Shown: piece by piece, positions 5,381 to 6,841 of the stretch | Numbering within the stretch: position 1 is the first letter of the stretch | How the letters are laid out: each line of letters begins with the position of its first letter | Assembly: GCA_007127625.1 (NCBI GenBank) | Contig: SKYZ01000444.1 | Coordinates: forward strand, 1 to 6,841 | Origin: Aquisalimonas sp. | Lineage (GTDB): Bacteria; Pseudomonadota; Gammaproteobacteria; Nitrococcales; Aquisalimonadaceae | Direction: 5' to 3' | Length of the DNA: 6,841 bases | Translations under genes and position numbers: made by a program | Notes under the pieces: model-generated | What the model was told of the DNA's origin: nothing | Seen by the model: the letters and a program-made list of their open reading frames with translations, nothing else | Databases searched by the model: none

Positions 5381-6492
5381 CAGCCACCGCCCGCGGGTTG
5401 CGGCGCAGACACGGGGAAGTGCCTGCGCGTGCGATTGGCGATCTTTACCAGCACCAGCATCAGCGGCACCTCCACCAGCACGCCGACCACCGTGGCCAAC
5501 GCGGCGCCGGAATGCACCCCGAACAGGGCGATGGCGGCGGCCACGGCCAGTTCGAAGAAGTTGCTGGCGCCAATCATCGCCCCGGGCGCGGCAACATCGT
5601 GGGGCACCTTCCAGGCCTTGGCCCAGCCGTAGGCAATGAAGAAGATCAGGAACGTCTGCACGATCAGGGGAATCGCGATCAGCGCGATGTGCAGCGGGTT
5701 GTTCAGGATCACTTCGCCCTGGAAGGAGAACAGCAGCACCAGCGTCAGGATCAGGCCGATGGGTGTCACCGGGGCGAGGCGCTTCATGAACACATTGTCG
5801 AACCACTCGATCCCGTTACGCCGGATCAGTGCCACGCGGGTGAGATACCCGGCCGTGAGTGGAATGACGATGTACAGGAACACCGACAGCGCCATGGTCT
5901 CCCACGGCACGATGATGTCGGACAGCCCCAGCAGCAGCATGACAATGGGCGCGAAGGCGAACAGCATGATGATGTCGTTCACCGACACCTGCACCAGGGT
6001 ATACGCCGCGTCACCGCGGGTGAGATAGCTCCAGACGAACACCATGGCCGTGCAGGGCGCCGCCCCAAGCAGGATGGCACCCGCCAGGTACTCCCGCGCC
6101 AGGCCGCCCGGGATCAGCGGCTCGAACAGGATGATCAGAAAGAACCAGGCGATGGCGAACATGGTGAACGGCTTGATCAGCCAGTTCACAGTGGTGGTGA
6201 TCACTAGGCCCTTGGGCTGGCGGCGCACGCCGAGGATGGAGGAGAAGTCGATCTGCACCATCATCGGGAAGATCATGGCCCAGATCAGAATGGCCACCGG
6301 AATGGAGACCTGGGCGTACTCGAACTGCGACAGGGCATCCGGGATAGCCGGTGCGAACTGCCCGAGGGCAACCCCGAGAACGATGGCCAACGCCACCCAG
6401 ACGGACAGGTAACGTTCGAAGATCCCCATGCCTTCCCGGATGTCGGGGGCATCATCGTCCATACGGTGGGCTCTGGATTCCGGTTGACTCAT
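5380..6492 (-). CDS. acr3: ACR3-family arsenite efflux permease
   Basis: The 370-residue product has about ten membrane segments and matches ACR3 (BART superfamily), which exports As(III), and in some cases Sb(III), across the inner membrane using the proton-motive force. The classic core starts at MGIFERYLSVWVALAIVLG (22-40). Conserved blocks are WAMIFPMMVQIDF (71-83), KPFTMFAIAW (107-116), AAPCTAMVFVWS (144-155) with the essential TM4 Cys at C147, NDII (172-175), and GASNFFELAVA (308-318) with the conserved TM9 Glu at E314. About 21 polar residues precede the usual family start. ATG 6492 is preferred because GGAG (6502-6499) lies 6 nt upstream, while internal Met11 and Met22 have poorer sites. 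It is the first gene of the five-gene operon. Databases sometimes label this family arsB, but it is unrelated to the true ArsB pump. Confidence 0.96.
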   Translation of the reverse strand: MSQPESRAHRMDDDAPDIREGMGIFERYLSVWVALAIVLGVALGQFAPAIPDALSQFEYAQVSIPVAILIWAMIFPMMVQIDFSSILGVRRQPKGLVITTTVNWLIKPFTMFAIAWFFLIILFEPLIPGGLAREYLAGAILLGAAPCTAMVFVWSYLTRGDAAYTLVQVSVNDIIMLFAFAPIVMLLLGLSDIIVPWETMALSVFLYIVIPLTAGYLTRVALIRRNGIEWFDNVFMKRLAPVTPIGLILTLVLLFSFQGEVILNNPLHIALIAIPLIVQTFLIFFIAYGWAKAWKVPHDVAAPGAMIGASNFFELAVAAAIALFGVHSGAALATVVGVLVEVPLMLVLVKIANRTRRHFPVSAPQPAGGG

Positions 6493-6595
6493 TCGTCGCT
6501 CCGTTGCCTGGTTCGGATACTGCGTCGAGCTTCTGCCGGGGTCCGGCGTGCGTCGGGTCGCGGCTTGCGCCGCTCCTACGGCTTATTTCTGGGTG
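6493..6595 (-). promoter_or_regulatory. Leader between the group II intron end and acr3
   Basis: These 103 bp are the 3' exon of the intron and the upstream region of the arsenic operon. They contain the acr3 ribosome binding site (6502-6499), a 5-bp hairpin GCCGG/CCGGC (6535-6547), and the REP-like hairpin at 6560-6573. I see no convincing sigma-70 -35/-10 pair and no recognisable ArsR operator. The operon promoter may lie upstream of or inside the intron, or use a non-canonical sequence. Confidence 0.4.
6560..6580. repeat. REP-like palindrome upstream of acr3
   Basis: GCGGC (6560-6564) pairs with GCCGC (6569-6573) around TTGC, with flank TCCTACG (6574-6580). Read on the - strand it opens CGTAGGAGCGGC. 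It resembles the hairpins at 5048-5063 (GCGGC plus GCCGCGA core) and 2741-2760 (CGTAGG plus GCGG opening). The GTAGGAGCGGC-type palindrome is a common intergenic repeat style in gammaproteobacteria, as far as I recall. Confidence 0.5.
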
Positions 6596-6596
6596 A

Positions 6597-6631
6597 TAGG
6601 GGTCGGGAAGGCGTAAGCCTCCCCGCCCTCC
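6597..6631 (-). ncRNA. Group II intron domain VI with bulged branch-point A6603
   Basis: On the - strand, 6624-6617 pairs with 6612-6605 around loop TTAC (6616-6613), with one G-U pair. C6625 pairs with G6604, then A6603 is unpaired, then G6626-G6628 pair with C6602-C6600. This is the domain VI form, with one bulged adenosine whose 2'-OH starts splicing. Seven nucleotides separate it from the predicted 3' splice site after 6596, the usual 7-8 nt spacing. Confidence 0.85.
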
Positions 6632-6664
6632 GAACCGTGCGGGCGGTTCTCCCGCACACGGCTC
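6632..6664 (-). ncRNA. Group II intron domain V (catalytic core hairpin)
   Basis: This 33-nt hairpin begins GAGCCGTGT and ends GCACGGTTC on the - strand, giving a 9-bp lower stem with G-U pairs. A 2-nt 3' bulge (CC) follows, then an upper GCGG/CCGC stem and a GAGAA loop. Domain V holds the metal-binding catalytic triad, here AGC at 6663-6661, and is the most conserved part of group II introns. It is one base shorter than the common 34-nt form because of the loop and upper stem. Confidence 0.9.
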
Positions 6665-6678
6665 TCCAGTCGATGGTT

Positions 6679-6841
6679 TCAACATCGTGATTGGCTCGCC
6701 AACCGCCAGGCTTCGGCCAGGGTGAAAAGACCGGCGGTAGCGAAGAACCGATTGGGCCAGCGTCGCGTGTCCGACAGGGTGATGCCGCGCCCCGGGCGTT
6801 TCTCCTGCTTGCGCAGCATGGCCCGAAGGCGTCGACGGATG
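6679..6841 (-). CDS. ltrA: Group II intron reverse transcriptase/maturase, C-terminal fragment (5' end outside window)
   Basis: The - strand frame from 6840 to the TGA at 6681-6679 gives 53 residues, beginning IRRRLRAMLRKQEKRPGRG and ending RLASQSRC. The blocks RKQEKRPG and RRWPNRFFATAGLFTLAEA match the end of the maturase (X/thumb) region of bacterial group II intron proteins, which often read W-P-N-x-F-F-x-x-x-G-L. This part binds intron RNA and promotes splicing and mobility. No HNH endonuclease domain follows, as the stop comes right after the X region, so retrohoming, if active, would be endonuclease-independent (inference). The fragment has no start codon in the window because the gene runs off the edge. 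It ends 14 nt before domain V, consistent with an ORF in domain IV. Confidence 0.88.
   Translation of the reverse strand, partial: IRRRLRAMLRKQEKRPGRGITLSDTRRWPNRFFATAGLFTLAEAWRLASQSRC

Larger units (their letters stand above)
6596..6841 (-). mobile_element. Group II intron, 3' portion (continues beyond the window)
   Basis: On the - strand, in order, come the C-terminus of an intron-encoded reverse transcriptase/maturase (stop at 6681-6679), 14 nt of linker, domain V (6664-6632), domain VI (6631-6599), and a 3' end CTAT at 6599-6596 matching the group II 3' AY rule. Group II introns are self-splicing ribozymes that move by reverse splicing and target-primed reverse transcription. The domain V triad is AGC (6663-6661), which argues against class IIC, whose triad is usually CGC. 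The 5' end, EBS motifs and most of the maturase lie outside the window, so completeness and activity cannot be judged. The 3' end seen here is intact. Confidence 0.9.

Noticed and set aside
5398..6207. 269-codon + strand frame opposite acr3
   Set aside because: It is rich in His, Gln, Asp and Arg, as expected for the complement of membrane-protein codons.
6493..6595. ArsR-type operator or promoter in the acr3 leader
   Set aside because: No ArsR-type dyad or acceptable -35/-10 pair could be found; the palindromes present are GC-rich hairpins of the REP type.
6452..6685. 77-codon - strand frame across the intron end and acr3 leader
   Set aside because: It crosses domains V and VI of the group II intron and the acr3 start; the RNA structures explain this sequence better.

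Overview
The window is GC-rich and densely coded. The gene content (ArsH, an ACR3 arsenite carrier, SlyD, a TorD-type chaperone, a biosynthetic-type thiolase) points to a proteobacterium, most likely a gammaproteobacterium. An Ectothiorhodospiraceae-like or similar anaerobic-respiring lineage would fit, but that is inference from gene content only.

Left part, + strand (1-2720): a 5'-truncated TorD/DmsD-family chaperone with a four-cysteine C-terminal tail, followed with a 4-base ATGA overlap by a SlyD-type FKBP prolyl isomerase. After a 99-base gap comes a complete 393-residue acetyl-CoA C-acetyltransferase. The first two genes look like a translationally coupled folding/maturation pair whose molybdoenzyme client would lie upstream of the window.

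Central and right part, - strand (6492 down to 2761): a five-gene arsenic-type operon read right to left. The order is ACR3 arsenite efflux permease, a small HGCCGG protein, a tandem-domain universal stress protein, an NADPH-dependent FMN reductase-like flavoprotein, and ArsH. Two junctions are 1-base TGATG stop/start overlaps, one is a 36-base gap, and one is a 101-base gap holding two hairpins. The working picture is As(III) export by ACR3 and oxidation of trivalent organoarsenicals by ArsH, with a second flavoprotein and a stress protein as helpers. No arsR, arsC or arsM is in the window. The operon converges on the thiolase gene, and a strong hairpin (2741-2760) sits between them.

Right edge, - strand (6841 down to 6596): the 3' end of a group II intron. 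It comprises the last 53 codons of its reverse transcriptase/maturase, a domain V, and a domain VI with a single bulged adenosine 7 nt before the predicted 3' splice site. The maturase fragment has no start codon in the window. The intron ends only 103 bp upstream of the ACR3 start codon, so it separates the arsenic operon from whatever originally lay upstream, possibly its promoter and regulator.

Short hairpins with related sequences occur at 2741-2760, 5025-5063 and 6560-6573 and look like REP-type dispersed palindromes.
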